From the NCBI GenBank assembly GCA_900556675.1, contig USQE01000065.1:1-6592 (forward strand): DNA of 6,592 bases, in the 5' to 3' direction. Below are positions 6,354-6,592 of the stretch, piece by piece. The position numbers were made by a program, and so were the translations under genes. The stretch's first letter is position 1, and every line of letters begins with the position of its first letter. The DNA comes from an uncultured Collinsella sp. GTDB taxonomy: Bacteria > Actinomycetota > Coriobacteriia > Coriobacteriales > Coriobacteriaceae. Under the pieces are notes generated by a model that was given only the letters and a program-made list of their open reading frames with translations, was not told the origin of the DNA and did not search any database.

Positions 6354-6592
6354 CTAGTCGATCTTGTTGTTGGTCAGACCGGCGCGGAACACGGTGGCAT
6401 CGCCATCGGCCTGGCTCGGATCGTAGAGGTTCAGGGCAGCCACGTACATGGCGGCAGCGGTGACCAGGTCGTCCTTGTAGGTGACCTCGTTGGGAGCGTG
6501 TGCCTGAGACTCGGCACCGGGGCCGAAGCCCACGCAGGGGATGCCGTAGCGGCCCTGGATGGAAACGCCGTTGGTGGAGAAGGTCCACTTGT
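6354..6592 (-). CDS. ygeY: YgeY-family M20-type metallohydrolase, C-terminal part
   Basis: The last 78 codons of a gene that enters from the right edge; the stop codon TAG is at 6356-6354. The visible protein starts [19 protein letters not shown] and contains [15 protein letters not shown] about 45 residues before its end. This block is typical of YgeY, a selenium-metabolism-linked amidohydrolase of the M20 peptidase / ArgE-DapE type; the histidine in AHAPNE is the expected C-terminal metal ligand of M20 enzymes. Members usually have about 400-440 residues, so more than 300 are missing. Hydrolysis of an N-carbamoyl or N-acyl amino-acid intermediate in purine breakdown is the likely role, inferred from family and neighbours. 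The frame continues upstream without a stop to the window edge. Confidence 0.9.
   Translation of the reverse strand, partial: KWTFSTNGVSIQGRYGIPCVGFGPGAESQAHAPNEVTYKDDLVTAAAMYVAALNLYDPSQADGDATVFRAGLTNNKID

Noticed and set aside
77..6592. Selenocysteine (in-frame UGA) in the selenium-linked genes
   Set aside because: All complete genes read through with ordinary codons and end at their expected family lengths; the selenium link of this cluster is a labile cofactor, not selenocysteine.

Overview
This window carries seven genes of the selenium-associated molybdenum hydroxylase / anaerobic purine breakdown cluster (homologues of the E. coli ygeW-ygeY-hyuA-yqeA-yqeB-yqeC-ygfJ region), plus the first codons of an eighth gene. 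The DNA is GC-rich (about 60% by eye), with short gaps and strong GGAGG-type ribosome binding sites. Gene content and composition suggest a gut anaerobe of the Coriobacteriia (Collinsella-like). That assignment is inference; no rRNA or other taxonomic marker is present.

Layout from left to right: the 5' end of a minus-strand gene with a signal-peptide-like N-terminus (1-61); yqeB on the minus strand (77-868); a 102-bp divergent promoter region with two dyads (869-970); yqeC on the plus strand (971-1705); a 79-bp near-perfect palindrome between convergent genes (1716-1794); hyuA, a hydantoinase/dihydropyrimidinase-family amidohydrolase (minus, 1815-3182); mocA/ygfJ, a molybdenum cofactor cytidylyltransferase-like protein (minus, 3192-3806); a 178-bp gap holding a hairpin terminator; arcC, carbamate kinase (minus, 3985-4935); ygeW, the knotted carbamoyltransferase (minus, 4950-6152); a 201-bp gap with a terminator and a possible promoter; and the C-terminus of ygeY, an M20-type metallohydrolase (minus, 6354 to the window edge). 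No stretch longer than 300 bases lacks a gene.

How the genes fit together: yqeB, yqeC and mocA look like maturation genes for a molybdenum hydroxylase of the xanthine dehydrogenase type that carries cytosine-dinucleotide cofactor and, by family association, labile selenium. The hydroxylase itself is not in the window. hyuA, ygeY and ygeW are predicted to open and trim ureido/cyclic amide intermediates. A carbamoyl group released as carbamoyl phosphate by YgeW can be used by ArcC to make ATP, CO2 and ammonia. This is a plausible energy-yielding route for urate/xanthine-type purines. The specific substrates are inferred from the family and the neighbourhood, not shown by the sequence.

The items most worth a second look are the long palindrome at 1716-1794, the paired dyads and overlapping -10-like motifs between yqeB and yqeC, the two cysteine clusters in YqeC, and the truncated secreted-protein gene placed directly behind yqeB.
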